Shown: positions 23,051 through 34,339, counted from the first letter of the stretch. The stretch: DNA of 64,000 bases from Prorocentrum cordatum (GCA_963575745.1 CAUYUJ010015953.1:100001-164000), one strand, 5' to 3'. The notes: generated from the sequence alone by a model not told the origin. Numbers and translations: made by a program.

Positions 23051-24455
23051 ACTCCGCCATGAAGTTGGCCAGCTGTGGCGCGGATTCCCGCCGATCCTGG
23101 AGCAAGAGGGCAGCGTCGCCGGCGCAAGCTCCGATGGGCGCGCCCGGGGCGGAGCGGCGAACGCGGCGGAGTAGCAAGTCGGCTACCGGCGCAAATGCAC
23201 CGGGGAGACGGGGCGCCCACCTGATGCCGCTGTCCACGATGAACCCTGCACGCCGCCCTCCCCCCACCACAATCCAGCGCCAACTGATGCGGCACAGCGC
23301 CGCAATGACGTTGAGCAGTTCCGCCGGCAGACCCACGCGGGCGGGGCAGGGCGGCGACGCATCGAACGAGCGCGCGACGCCCGGGAAAGCCGCCCAGAAG
23401 TCGAGGAAGACTGCGCCGCCTGCGCCCTCCGCGAGAGCCACTTCCATCATGCGCTCGTGGACCGCCAGGATGTTGCTAATCATCCGGGGCCCGGCAGAAA
23501 CTCCAGGTTTTCCTGTCGCACCCAAAGAGCCACGCAACTTCCCAATTGGAGTCGCACGGCGCTGGCCACAACTCGCCGCCCCCATTGGCAACGCCGAAGG
23601 GCGGAAGGCGCGCATACTGCATCCCAGCCGCCCCTCATCATCTAGAGCAATGCCGCCCCCGGGGAGAAAGACCATGAGGAAAGCGTCGAAGGCGGGGCAA
23701 TCCGGCGCAAAGACGGCGGGGCCGCCCCCGGACATACGTCGCGGAGCACTGCCTAAAGGACGCCCCTGCCCAGTTCCCAAAGTATCTGCCAGACTGCAAG
23801 CGGGGGCCCATCCGGCCCTGGCGCTGACTTCGGCGCCTCCGCGATGGTCGTATCCACGTCCGCCCTCGACGGCAGACGCTCTTCGCGACGGAGGTGGCCA
23901 AGTGCGAAGCGCCCCCAGCTGAGCCGGCCCAAGGTCTTCCACGCACCAGCGATGGAGGGCGCAGCCGCTGCGTTGCCGACGTCGAAACTCCCGCTGCCAA
24001 TGCAAGCGTAAGGCCTGAGCCATTTCCTCAGGGCCCGTCACCATTCCACCGTTCCGATCAACTGCTCTTCTCAAGGCCGCCGGACGACCTGGTGCCAATC
24101 GCATGAGAAGCTGAACGACCCTTATTTGGCGTTTCTGATGTGCTTCAAAATCTGGCTCCTCGACAGCCAGGTCGGCCTCGGTAGCTCGCATTTCCCGGTG
24201 CTGCTGCAGAGCCGAGACCTGGGCCAGCTCCACTGCGCGTTCCTGGGCGGTCTCCAGCGGACCGTCGAGCATGGGGCCCGGAGTCGGACGTGCTCGGCAG
24301 CAGTGGCGGGCCGCCCCCGCCGCTCCTCGCCCCCGCGCGCGGACGCACCGCAACGTCCACCCCAAATGATCGCCAACCTCTGTCGCCTCAGCCACTCGCT
24401 GGTATAGATCGCGAATCATCGCGTCTGAAATCGCCTTATCCCAACAGGCGAGCAC
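22845..24455 (-). pseudogene. LINE family B reverse transcriptase, catalytically degraded
   Basis: A 536-codon frame. Residues 60-160 form an alpha-helical linker (RQIRVVQLLMRLAPGRPAAL). Residues 260-345 hold the finger/palm region (FLPGGG..., PGVSAGPRMISNILAVHERM). Motif A is VFLDFWAAFPGV (residues 349-360). The motif B position reads GIRWAPRLPGAFAPVADLLL where an RQGCPL-type sequence is expected. Motif C reads ACAGDAALLL (residues 443-452) instead of an FADD or YADD core, so one of the two catalytic Asp is lost. The open frame hides decay and probably contains compensating frameshifts. The final part is out of frame with the C-terminal domain. Confidence 0.75.
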
Positions 24456-24601
24456 AGGTCTGCATTGATGCGCGCTGTGGCTCTGGAGGTCCAGGCGCCT
24501 CGCTGGTTAGCGAGTGCCGCGCCGTCTCTTCTCCAGAGCGCCCGGCAAAGGGCTGCCACACTGACCCGTTGCGCAGGATAAAAGCAACGCCGCAGGAACT
24601 G

Positions 24602-25690
24602 TCAGGAGCTGATCAGAGGTCGGCTGCACCCGCCGACGGCCAAAAGCAAGAGCGCGATGACGAGACTGACGGAAACCCACGCCAATGGGACACAGCGCAA
24701 TGTCGCGTCAAATTTGGAGGACAGGTGAGCTTTCCAATGCGCCCTGTCAAGCCTGGAACGGCATCCCGCGTCGTCATGGGCGGCTCGCGCCTGGTGGAGC
24801 TCGCACAGGCCGCGCCTCCGACAAAAGCCCTCCCGCCAATGATTCCCATCGGCCCGGTCCCTGCCATTCGCCTGCCGGACGCGGTGAGAGGGGCAATCGC
24901 CCCTCGACGCCCTGTCGGCCACCTCCACGACCCCCTTGAAGTCCCCGCCGATGACGCTCAGGACCTGGGACTTCGAACTCATCGTCGCGTCAGTGCGCCC
25001 CATCATGAGTTGCCTCTGCATCCTGACATCCACGACGGCCTCCGCGCCCGTCGCCGCGCGGGCTAGGCCGCGGGTGCCGGCGGCAAGATATGCTGCCCAG
25101 ATGTCACATGCTCCAGGGGGGCCGCGGAGTCGCAGAAACGCGGCGCGACCGGGCGCGGCCTCCTCCCAGGGCGGGTCAGGGTCGAATCGCTGCAAGAAGC
25201 TGCCGCGAAAAATGATGCCCACCCCCGCTCTGGTCGACGTGCCCGTCAACCACTTCGCCGCGAAGCTCGGCGACGGCTGCCGCGCCGCCCCGTCGCCTTC
25301 CGCAACGCGGGCCTCCGAGTCACGGCCTCGAAGGAGTCGCGTCGCGCGCTTGGCCTTCGCGAGCTGCTTCCTGGTGTCCACCGCGAAGAAAACGCCTGAG
25401 AATTCCAGGCTGCCCCGGCCGCAAAGCCTGGGCACTGGCCGTCGCGTCGATGCGCCGGGCGCGCTGCCGCCTGAGCAACTGGCTGGGGCAGCGGCGTCGC
25501 CGGCGTCTGAGCCAGCGCGATGCGCCCTGGAGGGGCCAAGACGCGCTGGCGCTTCGGCCGCGGCGCCAAAGCAGAAGGCGGCAACTAGGGGGCCGGCGCG
25601 CACGTTGCACGGCCGCCCGCGCGGCAACCGAGTAGAGGGGCCCCGGCGTTCGCCGGCTGCCAGGGGGGCTCCAGGATCGCCACCCGCCAC
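24602..25690 (-). pseudogene. LINE family B APE-type endonuclease
   Basis: The minus-strand frame holds FFAVDTRKQLAKAKRATRLL (N-terminal strand and helix), TSTRAGVGIIFRGSFLQRF, a PGRAAFLRLRGPPGACDIWA core, VIGGDFKGVVEVADRAS (the GDxN position, with Lys replacing Asn) and GCRSRLDRAHW (the SRLDR block). The N-terminal SWN and catalytic ETH blocks are lost or out of frame. Domain order relative to the RT is as in other LINEs. The Asn-to-Lys change would be expected to impair catalysis. Confidence 0.7.
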
Positions 25691-25732
25691 GGGAAGGGCA
25701 GCAGCGCGCCGCGCGCCCGGCCAGGGCCCGCA

Positions 25733-26290
25733 TCAGGAATAATGAGAAGAAGAAGAACAATAATAATAATAATACGAAGAAGAGGAAGACGCCGCAAGGG
25801 CACTCGAAGAAAACCTTGGAGATGATGCACATGAAGTCGCTTGCAATGCAAGCTGGCGGCAAGAATGCGACGTCCAAGCACCGATAGGCGATGCCGAAAC
25901 CGTCGATGACCTGGAATGCCGCCGGGCGGGGCTTGCCGCGGGCCGCCGCGGCAAGCCGCGCCGACTCAGACCCGCCCGGATGGGTCGGCGGCCCCTCCCG
26001 CACGCGTCGTTTTCTACCCTGGCCGCGGCGCTGAGCAGGCCGTCGCCCTCCAAGTCCTGCAGGTCAGTCGCGCATTGCAGGCCGTCCAAAACGGCCACCG
26101 ATTGAACGGCTCGTCCGTGAAACGCCTGAGTAAAACGGAGTGCCTGCCACTCCTTTCCGAGATGCACTCGGCCCTCCCCGTTGCCGCTGCCAGGTTGGAC
26201 TTTGCACGCCGCGCCCACGTCGAGCCCAGAGTCGACCCCAAAGGCTTGGGCGCCATGTCGATCTCCGGCATAGATGGGCTTTTTCTCTGA
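25733..26290 (-). pseudogene. LINE family B ORF1-like/pre-endonuclease domain
   Basis: Minus-strand frame with KEWQALRFTQAFHGRAVQSV, VLDGLQCATDLQDLEGDGLL and a low-complexity Ser/Tyr tail. I recall similar FDGRxxSxAVLxG...LEGxALL blocks upstream of the endonuclease in this LINE type. Function is unknown; nucleic acid binding is only a guess. The frame ends in a TAA/AAT-rich tract (about 25740-25790). Confidence 0.5.
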
Positions 26291-26308
26291 GAGAAAAGCG
26301 TTGGCAAT

Positions 26309-26720
26309 TCAGGGGATTTGGAAGAAGGGCTGCTGTGGTGCTGGCAGGGGGGCGCCGCCCGCGCCTGCGTCCCGGGGGGCAGAACCCGCGCCCGGCCCGG
26401 AACTGCCACACGGGCCCGTTCCAGGTGCACGACCGGGATTGCCACCCAAACTGCCGATCCTGGGAGCCGCATGCACGCCACCCTGAGGGCCATTGCATGC
26501 ACTGGCGTTGCTGCCTGGAGGGGCAGTGCCAGAAGCAGCCGCTGCGGCGGCTGCGGTGCTCGGCCCTGCTGCGCCGCTCGACGCACCTGGAAAGGTGGGG
26601 GCAGACGCAAAGCAGACAGGATGGCCGCCCGACTCGTCCATCACGGAGTCTGCCACGCGGGACTTCGGCTTTGGACTCAGCGCCAGCGCCGCGATGGCTT
26701 ACGTCATGTTCAAGCGTCGG
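26309..26720 (-). pseudogene. ORF1 N-terminal fragment (family A-like) beside LINE B
   Basis: Minus-strand frame beginning MADSVMDESGGHPVCFASAP and continuing TFPGASSGAAGPSTAAAAAA, with SACNGPQGGVHAAP near 26490-26450. The last module is similar at DNA level to 5838-5915 of the family A ORF1. Either both families share this N-terminal module, or a family A fragment lies next to the family B element. Confidence 0.6.
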
Positions 26721-29340
26721 TGGTTTGCATCAGTCAATTTCGTGAACACATCGACGTTGGCATGTTCGAATTGTGCTCCACCAGGAGCTCGCCAGAACAC
26801 GCGCGCAACTCATGGGCGAACGCGACGCGCGAGCAAACGGCCCCAGAACAGCCAGAGTTGTTCTTCAACCAGAGTTGCTTTTGAGACCAAATCACGGCGG
26901 AGAATGGCGGCCGGGCGATTTTCCGCGTGCGTGCGCGCTCAGGGCGGATTATTTTTGCACTTTAAGAGGTTCGACGACGTGTGGCACTGTTCCGATGGTT
27001 CGGAGCAGTGGACAGGTAAAGTTTGAGGGGTCAGGCCCCCCTTCTCCGCGCGCTGTTTTCAGGAGCTGGTAGGCGCCGCGTTCCGCGAAGTTGTTGCCGG
27101 CTGTGCTTTTCTCAGGGCCAGTCCCGTGGAAGGCATCGTTATTGGTCCTGCGCCTCGTTTTGCATGGCACCGTTCGCAGCGCAGGCTTCCAATATATCAG
27201 AATGCGTTCAAAATTTCAATGCGCGAACCATAATACGATTGGCGCTTCCAAGCAAGAAAGGAGTGCGTTGCGCGAGCGCGCGGTCAATTTTTTGATTGGG
27301 CATCATTTTTCTTTGCTCGGTTGTTTCGTGCGTGCATTTGTCCCGCGTGCGCCTTGCTTCGCCGCCCTGGTGTTGCGTTGCTTCCAGGTAAGTGTGCAGC
27401 TCCTGTCTCTTTTGTTTGTGCGCCCAGCCCGGCGCCTGGGTCTTGCCGGGCGGCCGCGTGTCCTCGGTGCTCCCGTGTGGTGAGAGTCATTTGCTGTCGT
27501 GAGGTAGAAGAACACAGTGATGCGGTTGTGGTTTTGCTCTCCCGCCGCTTTTCGGACCTCTCCCCCCTCCTCCCCTCGGACCGCCGGTGGCCCCTTCCAG
27601 GCCTTCTGCTATTAGATTCTTGCGAAGCTAGAGCGGTTTATCAGTTTGACTTTCGGTGATTCGAGGCAGGCGTGAGCCGCGCTAGATCGCGGGGGCCAAG
27701 GCGCCCCTGTCCACTGAGGTGAGGGGCGCTGTTTACGCAAGTGCCATCCCTGAAGAAGCGGGGAGGCGCAGAGCGAAATGGGGGCGCGGCTGCCCCGTCG
27801 CCCCGTGCCCGTTTTGTCTTCGGACACCGACCAATTTTGGGTCGCGCCGTGCATTTCTCAGCGGCTGTTCTGTCGCTCGTGCGTAGCTTAAGCAATGAGG
27901 GTGGCGATGAAAAAAGGCAGGGCAGCGGAAGCTGGCAGAAGTGCTTGCAACGAGGCTGCCTCCGGCGGCGGAAAGCGATGGACTGGCGGCGTAAGCTGGC
28001 GGAATTACAAGATGCGCCCGCAAGAGATGGCAACGTTTTTTGGGGTCATCGTTTCCAGAATCGGCGAAATTGGGGGCTGCGTCTATGGTGCGCCTTTTGG
28101 GCTCCAGGGGGGCCCCTTCTCTTTTGGGGCTCCCAATGCGTGAGATTCTTCGCCCCTTCGCTGATTGCCCGCCCACGAAGCAACGTCCAGCGAACCGTTG
28201 CTTGACGGTCTCGGGGGCGAGGGCCCCGGGAGCCGAAGCAGCCAAACGTGCGCATATGCTTCGTTCGCATCGCGAAAACAGTGGGATCTGGCGCGTCAAG
28301 AAAACATACAGTATCGCGAACAATCGCGGCCTGAGCCATAGATCCGTGCTTCCGACAACATTTTTTTAGCCAGATCGATTTGTGATGGTCCGAAGGCCGA
28401 AACCTGGCGAAAACGCCCGGTGCGAAAAAGTCGCGACGCGTGGATCTGAGGAGAGGTGGGCGTCAGAGCTTCTTAGGCTCCCCGAGTATCCAATTTTTTG
28501 ATTTATTCAATGCGGGCCGGCCATAATTACCGACCTTCTCCCCAGGGGTGTGTTCTCATCTCGGGCCGTTTTCTGGCGGTCTTGAGGCCCGCCGAGAGTG
28601 CCCATTGGTCGAAAACGACATTTTTTTTTGTTTTCCTTCCCCCCCCGACGCGATATTGTTACCATCCTCAAGGGCCTACTGATTTCGGGCCATGTTCTAA
28701 TTTGGGCCTTTGGCGGCCGTCGGGCACATTCCAGGTTCTAGGCAGCACGAAGGGGTATTCTCGAGGAGGCGCAACCGCTGAGAAGCATCCCGGGTTCAGA
28801 AAACATGCGGGGCCATCGGAAATTTCGGATCTCCGTGCTGGTTTTTTTCCATGACGCGAGGCAGGCTGTGTTTTTTGCCGTCGCACGGGACCCCTCCGTT
28901 GTGATTTTTGCCAGTCCGCCAGCGCGGCCGCCCGGACGGGTGCGGGCGCGCGAGGTGCATGAACATTTTGTGCATGCGTGTCACATGCATACAAGATGTG
29001 TCCATGCAGATGCACATAAAAAGGTCGAGGCTTTTCAGTACATGGGCAGCATGTGTAAACACAAATTTTGACTCTTCAGATGGTGCTGCCATGCCGTCAA
29101 GCGTCTGGGAACAGCGCGGCACGAACATGCCGTCGCCCTCGCCAGTTCCCTCCCGCTGCTCATGTGTCACATGATCCGAGGATCGAAGTGGGGCTCATAT
29201 CTCTTCCTGGGCGGAAGGCGGCAGAGGTAAAAAAACCCTTTCCGCCGGCGGAAGTCAGTGGAAACTCGGCGGAAGCCGGTGGGGGTAAAAATCCGTTTTA
29301 GAAGAGATGTCAAGGATTTTGTTTGTTCAGAGAATCTTGG
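26721..29340. other. Unrecognised 2.6-kb stretch
   Basis: No gene supported. Several open frames of 60-200 codons exist on both strands but show no motif, conserved block or consistent coding bias I can identify. A T-rich/C-rich tract lies near 28620-28650. Confidence 0.5.
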
Positions 29341-29460
29341 GCCCGCCACATGATGGCGCACTCTCACGTGCCCGCGCGCGCCTCCACGCGTGCTGCAAGG
29401 AACCGCTCGGTTGTGAGCCGTCCAAGCGGCCCCCAGCGCGAACGGAAACCCAAAGCCCAG
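29341..29460 (+). repeat. Dispersed repeat family H, copy 1
   Basis: About 120 bp with GATGGCGCACTC, CGCGCGCGCCTCCACGCGTG and CCGTCCAAGCGGCCCCCAGC. An inverted copy lies at 30938-31065. Function unknown. Confidence 0.7.
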
Positions 29461-29546
29461 CGAACAAGCAAGTTCGGGAAAAATCTTTCTGCGACGATCG
29501 TAGACCATCCTGGAAGTGAGCGTCGGGGACCAACAATGGCAAAAAC

Positions 29547-29672
29547 ATGAGCTTTCGGAAATCCGCGCGGATTGCTTGGATGGGCGCGCCAAGGGCGGCC
29601 TTGCAGGAACCGCCGAGGGGGCCCAGCGCCGATCCCAAAAATTCGTGCGAACTTACGAAAGTAAAGTTTATG
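29547..29672. repeat. Foldback repeat, copy 1
   Basis: The left arm CTTTCGGAAATCCGCGCGGA pairs imperfectly with a right arm ending GCGAACTTACGAAAG. GGATGGGCGC and GCGCCGATCCC lie inward. Homologous foldbacks are at 46335-46460 and 46866-47060. Confidence 0.65.
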
Positions 29673-29711
29673 TTTGTATACGTAATTTCTCTCCGAAAAG
29701 TGTGTTCGTCA

Positions 29712-29713
<2 letters not shown>

Positions 29714-29784
<71 letters not shown>

Positions 29785-29797
29785 TTTTTTTTGTTTG

Positions 29798-29839
<42 letters not shown>

Positions 29840-29860
29840 CCTATATATATATACAAGTGG
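29714..29860. repeat. Poly(T) followed by (TC)n and (TA)n
   Basis: A T-run of about 70 bases (about 29714-29783), a T/G interrupted stretch, a (CT)n run of about 35 bp and a short (TA)n. This is a compound simple repeat; the Phe-, Ser- or Lys-rich open frames are artefacts. Confidence 0.9.
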
Positions 29861-30184
29861 CACGTGTGTGCCCAGGCTCATACAACAAGCTGAAGGGGCG
29901 TTTGAAGCAGGAGTGACATGCAACAGCGAAGTCGCACTCGAGCGCAAGTGGGGTTGCCACACCTTGCGATGTGTGTACCAGGGCCCCCCAGGAAGCCTCA
30001 GGAGGCCCGACTTGGATACCAGAAGAGGCTCCAGGAGGCCCCAGGATTGTGAGTGTTGTGTGTGTGATGTGTGCTTTGTGTGGTGCGTGCTTTTTGTGTG
30101 TTGTCGGTGTTGTGTGTGTATGTTATGTTTGTCTAGCGTGTGATGTGTTGGGCGTGATTTGTGTCTCTGTGTGTGCATGTAGTT

Positions 30185-30345
30185 CTGAAGCCCCAGGAGG
30201 CCCCAGGAGGCCCCAGGCGGCCTCAGCAGGCCCAGGAGAACTCCAGGAGGCTCCGAGGCGGGGTCTGGGGTACCAGAAGGTCCAGAAAGCCCCAGGAGGC
30301 CCCAGGAGGTTCCAGGAGGCCCCCAGGAGGCTCCGAGGAGGGGTC
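30185..30345. repeat. CCAGGAGGC tandem repeat
   Basis: About 12 imperfect copies of CCCCAGGAGG, preceded by a smaller cluster at about 29985-30050 and a TGTGTG-rich spacer. No gene seen. Confidence 0.8.
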
Positions 30346-30607
30346 TGGGGCTCGATTTTGGGAGGATGTCTCAGGCGAAACCGCCATTCTCTGAGAATCG
30401 GGGTCAAAATTATTGAAATTACCATGTGTTTTTGAAGGTTTTATGTTAAAATGTTGAAATTCCTATGTGTTTTTGGACCTCTCCTTCACGATCTGCGTGA
30501 GGGGTGCCACCGATTTTCAGAATTTTGAGGATGTCCCTAGCGAAACGGCCGGGAAAATCGAAGAAACGCACGCACACGACGCACGCCGCCCTGAGCTGGT
30601 CTCTGAG

Positions 30608-30613
30608 GTATAT

Positions 30614-30662
<49 letters not shown>
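30608..30662. repeat. (TA)n microsatellite
   Basis: Perfect (TA)n of about 50 bp. Confidence 0.95.
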
Positions 30663-30667
<5 letters not shown>

Positions 30668-30691
30668 TGAGCGAGGGGGGGAGGTGCGAAC

Positions 30692-30862
30692 GAGGAGGAC
30701 TTCTCAGGGGGCGGCGGGGCTTCTCAGAAACCCTCCTGCCTTCTGAGCAGTTTTGTTGTTTTTGTTTTGGGGAAGGATCAGGGAACTTTTTCCGAAGTGC
30801 GGAGGCCTTCCGAGCCTTCGGAGGAGGCCCCTCTCATTTCCTCCCGGGCGCGCCGCCGAATC
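30692..30862 (+). repeat. Dispersed repeat family G, copy 1
   Basis: Contains GGGGCTTCTCAGAAACCCTC, CCTTCTGAGCAG and CTCATTTCCTCCCGGGCGC. An inverted homologue lies at 34340-34512. About 170 bp; no coding potential recognised. Confidence 0.7.
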
Positions 30863-30937
30863 CAATCTCATCGTTGGAGGTCTGGCTCGGCAGCGCCGCG
30901 AGCGCGCGAGGCGCGACGCTGGAGGCGCTGTCAGGGC

Positions 30938-31065
30938 TCTTGGCTTCCGCTGGCTTCCGTTGGCGCTGGGGGCCGCTCGGACGGCCCACGGCCCAGCGGC
31001 GCCTGCCAGCACGCGCGGAGGCGCGCGCGGTCTTTCGGGGGTGCGCCATCGTGTGCCACGTGAGC
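30938..31065 (-). repeat. Dispersed repeat family H, copy 2
   Basis: Reverse complement of the 29341-29460 repeat (GCTGGGGGCCGCTCGGACGG, CACGCGCGGAGGCGCGCGCG, GTGCGCCATCGTG). Confidence 0.7.
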
Positions 31066-31734
31066 AGTGGGGGGAAACTGGCGAGAGCGTCTGCCCCCCC
31101 CCCTCTCGCGTCACGCGGCTTCTTAGCCAATCCGATATGGTCTCGGGTATCACCAGGACCCCGGTTATGGTGGGCCTGTCAGTAGTGGTACCCCGAACTC
31201 CAAGACGAGGATTTTCATCACTGAGCCAGGGCTGGCGTAGCTGGTGCTGTCCGGGTGACAGCAGTTCTGGTCAGGGGAGGCCCATACCAAAAAGTACGCC
31301 GCTCGCCTCCAGGATGCCCTGGGTTTCTTGGGTTTCGATGGTTTTGCGATGGAAAGCGTGACGTTCCCACACCCAAAGCCAATGGCCGTCCTGGGACCTC
31401 AGGGCTGGGTTTCTGGTGGAAGGTTTCTTGTGGACTGGCCTCCGCTGTACACGTCCCTACACCGGGTCCCACTGAAGCCCGTCCTGCGAGCGCCCGAGGA
31501 TCGTCGGGCGTCTGGCTCAGCAGCGCCGCGCGCGACTCCCGCGATAGCCAGAGGCCGAGCACCTGGGCCGCGTGCTGGGCCACGCATGGCGGATCCTCGG
31601 CGCGCCTCGTTCAGCCCCAAGGTGGAGTTTATCTGCTTCGACGCGGCGGACCTGGGCAACGTTAGGGGGGGGCCTCCCAGAACCCCTCGGTCACGTTCTG
31701 AAAAATCACGACGGGAGGTGTTTTCGCTATTTTC
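31066..31734. other. Unrecognised GC-rich stretch
   Basis: No gene seen. GTCTGGCTCAGCAGCGCCGC near 31508 echoes GTCTGGCTCGGCAGCGCCGC near 30880, suggesting a further short dispersed unit. Confidence 0.5.
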
Positions 31735-31880
31735 GGCCTCTGGGGGCCCTTGTTGGGTTGGGCCCTCGAGAAACGACTCAGGATGAAGAACCGGTCCCGG
31801 GGAAGGGGTCCAAACCTCTGGGGGTCGACGTTGCGAGCAAATCACGACACCGGTGGTCTGGGTTAGGCAGGGATCATTTC
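31735..31880 (+). repeat. Dispersed repeat family D, copy 1
   Basis: Core AACGACTCAGGATGAAGAAC and CGGTCCCGGGGAAGGGGTCC, then CCTCTGGGGGTCGACGTTG and GTCTGGGTTAGG. Related copies: 33555-33690 (+), 46588-46668 (+), 36190-36265 (-) and 47165-47255 (-). Confidence 0.75.
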
Positions 31881-31884
31881 GACT

Positions 31885-31955
31885 CCTCCCACTCGATTCG
31901 ATTCGGTTTCGATCGATTCCGATTCGATTCGGCTTCGGGATTCCGATTCGGGTTC
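31885..31955. repeat. GATTCG tandem repeat
   Basis: Imperfect 6-bp and 12-bp repeats of GATTCG and GGTTTC. Confidence 0.8.
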
Positions 31956-32203
31956 CGTTTTCTCAATGGAGGCCTCACTGGCCTGCCGATTCCCGCCGAC
32001 TCGACTTCTCCCGAATTGGCTGCCGATCTCCGCCGACTCGGTTCACTTCTATCGCCGATCCCACTTATTGATTCGGTTCTGGGCTCTCCTGGCTTAGGCA
32101 CGGTTCGAGGTTCTCGAGCGTTGTCGTAGGCTCTTGGCGGTTACCCAGCCGCGGGATGCTCTCCCGCAAGGCAGCTGCGCCTCGGGTAGCGTCAGAGGCC
32201 CGG

Positions 32204-32295
32204 CCCTCGACCTGCACCTTCCGCACCCTCCGCGCGGCAGGTGCTGCCGCGGAGGGACCTGCCGCGCGGAAGGGTTGGAAGGTGCATGTCGAGGG
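32204..32295. repeat. Large hairpin, 39-bp arms
   Basis: Left arm 32204-32242 begins CCCTCGACCTGCACCTTCC. Right arm 32257-32295 is its reverse complement with about five mismatches. The loop is 14 bp (GCTGCCGCGGAGGG), itself partly repeating the inner arm. It would form a very stable stem in RNA or single-stranded DNA. It lies immediately upstream of the TATATG microsatellite. Confidence 0.9.
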
Positions 32296-32675
32296 ATATG
32301 ATTATCAATCCATACATATATATATATATGCGTGTATATGTATACATGTGTGTCTACATATATGTATAGATGTATATGTGTGTATTTGTATGGGTATACG
32401 TATGTATGTATACGTATGTGTATATATATGTACTTGTATACATATTCGTGTAAATATGTTTGTGTATATTTGTATATCGGTATACCTGTAAAATTGTATA
32501 AATGTATATGTGTACATGCATGTAGTTGTAGTTGTTTGTGTATCTGTTCATATTTACACATGTATATGTCTACATGTAAAAAGTGTATGTACGTGTACAT
32601 GCATATGTATATGTTTATCTACAATGAGCTGTATATATATATATATATCTATATATACACGTATATATCTATGTC

Positions 32676-32708
<33 letters not shown>

Positions 32709-33252
32709 TTATATGTTTGTTTAGTTGTATATGTTTATGTCTATGTCTATGTGCATATATATGTTTATGTATATGGATATGCATATGTTTGTGAACATGT
32801 TTGAATATATGTAAATACATATGTATATATATGTGCATATGTATATGTATATGTACATGTATATGTATATGCATATACATATGTATATGTATAATGTACG
32901 TATATGTATATGTGTGTATATATATGTACATGTACACGATTGTGTTTATGTATGTCTATATGTATATACATACGTATATATATGTATACGTATAAGCATA
33001 TGTATATGTATATGCTATGTAGAAGGATATGTATATGTACATGTATATGTACATATATATGTACACGCATAGGTGTATATCTATGTGCACATGCATATGT
33101 ATATGTGCATGTCTGCGTATGTGTGTAGATATATGTATGTGGGTATGCATATGTGCGTGTACGTTTATTGGTTCGTATGTATGTGTGTATGTATGTAGGT
33201 GTATGCATATATATATATGTATATATATATGTATGTATATATAAATACATAT
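32296..33252. repeat. TATATG/TATG microsatellite, about 950 bp
   Basis: Alternating TATA, TATG and TGTG units throughout. Tyr/Ile/Cys-rich frames on both strands are artefacts. Confidence 0.9.
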
Positions 33253-33554
33253 GTATCACCCTCTTGGCCATCACGCGTGTTATCCCCCCTTCCCCTCCCC
33301 ATAACGTAACGCTCCCCCCCTCAGTGCGTCCCCGGCACTGCCGCAGTATGGGGGGGGCGCCACGTTATGCCCCCTCCCGCCCCCCACCTCTTCTCCCCCC
33401 CCGTAACTCCCGTCACGGCCGCGAATAAAGAAATGCGCTCGAGGCAGGGGCAACGTTCGGAATGTTGCCCCTGCCTCTGGGGCAACGTCTGCAAGGGCTT
33501 TTTCGATTCCCAGACCCCCTCGAATGAGAGGTTTTTCGCTCCCAGTTTCCATGA
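33253..33554. other. C-rich spacer with a perfect 14-bp hairpin
   Basis: Poly-C runs from 33284 to 33410. At 33441-33477 GAGGCAGGGGCAAC and GTTGCCCCTGCCTC flank a 9-bp loop, a perfect 14-bp stem. No gene seen. Confidence 0.75.
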
Positions 33555-33690
33555 GCCTCAGCGAGCCTCGGGAGCGTCGAACGACAATTTTGGCTGAAAA
33601 GCCAGTCCCAGGGAACGGATCCAGACCTCTGGGGGTCCACGTCTTGAACAAACTACGACGTCGGGGTCTGGGTTAGGGGGTCTCCGGCGG
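33555..33690 (+). repeat. Dispersed repeat family D, copy 2
   Basis: AAAAGCCAGTCCCAGGGAAC, CAGACCTCTGGGGGTCCACG and GTCTGGGTTAGG in the same order as at 31772-31875. Confidence 0.75.
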
Positions 33691-34066
33691 TGTTCCAGCC
33701 TCGGGACGCATTCTTGCAGCTGCGCATCGCCGAGGGCGTTCTTGTGGTGCCCGGACTACCCCGAGCGGCCGCCAGGAAGTGGAGTTATGGCCCGAGAGCC
33801 AGACGGCGAGGGTCACTGGGGGTGGGGTCGGCTCGGGGGGCATGCATCGACCCCCCCTCGGCCATTGATCGCCGATAATGGCCCGATTGCCCACCCCACT
33901 CGCTATCGGTGGCCTATGGCCGACCTCTCGTCGATGTATCGCCGACTTGAGGTCGATGTCCTGAGCCAGTCCCCCCTTCTCGTTGCCCCTCAGGAGAGCG
34001 GGACTCGCAGCACGGGCAGCTTTCAGTACGTGGAGATGGCAGGTCCGCCTCCTCTCTCCTTCCTCC
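33691..34066. other. Spacer
   Basis: No gene seen. CAGCCTCGGGACGCATTCTTG near 33706 resembles sequences near 32148 and 47292, which follow other D-family copies, so the D repeat may extend into this spacer. Confidence 0.5.
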
Positions 34067-34215
34067 CCTGACTTCGAATCCGCCGTACTTTGGACAAGTT
34101 CGTAAGGTGGGGCGGGAATTTCCGCCTTACTCATGAAGTTCATGTGATGCCGATTTCCGCCCTACTTTGCCGTCACTGTTTCCAGCATGCCTTTTCTCTG
34201 TCCTACCTTTTCTGA
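34067..34215 (+). repeat. Dispersed repeat family E, copy 1
   Basis: CCCTGACTTCGAATCCGCCG, TACTTTGGACAAGTTCGTAA, then GATGCCGATTTCCGCCCTAC and TTTGCCGTCACTGTTTCC. Homologues at 46126-46258 (+) and 46680-46840 (-). Confidence 0.75.
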
Positions 34216-34339
34216 TGCGACAAGTTCCGCCCCATGTTGTTTTCGCATCGTCTGGGGTGCATGTCCGACACATCTGCGTGTCGGGAAATCAGCCGAACTA
34301 CGGCGTGTCCGAAGTCAGGCTCCTCTTCTCGGCGGCGAG

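Larger units (their letters stand above)
21756..26290 (-). mobile_element. LINE family B, decayed copy
   Basis: Minus-strand non-LTR element distinct from family A. 5' to 3' it has an ORF1-like or pre-endonuclease domain (about 26290-25880), an APE-type endonuclease (about 25480-24640), RT (24455-22845) and a long C-terminal domain (23050-21756). Codons are GC-rich. Several frameshifts separate the parts, and the RT catalytic motif is lost. I recognise the block order and several phrases from dinoflagellate genomes from memory; a database search would be needed to confirm. Confidence 0.75.

Noticed and set aside
25916-26290. Plus-strand 124-codon frame opposite LINE B
   Set aside because: It is the complement of the family B pre-endonuclease domain, which has the better motif support.
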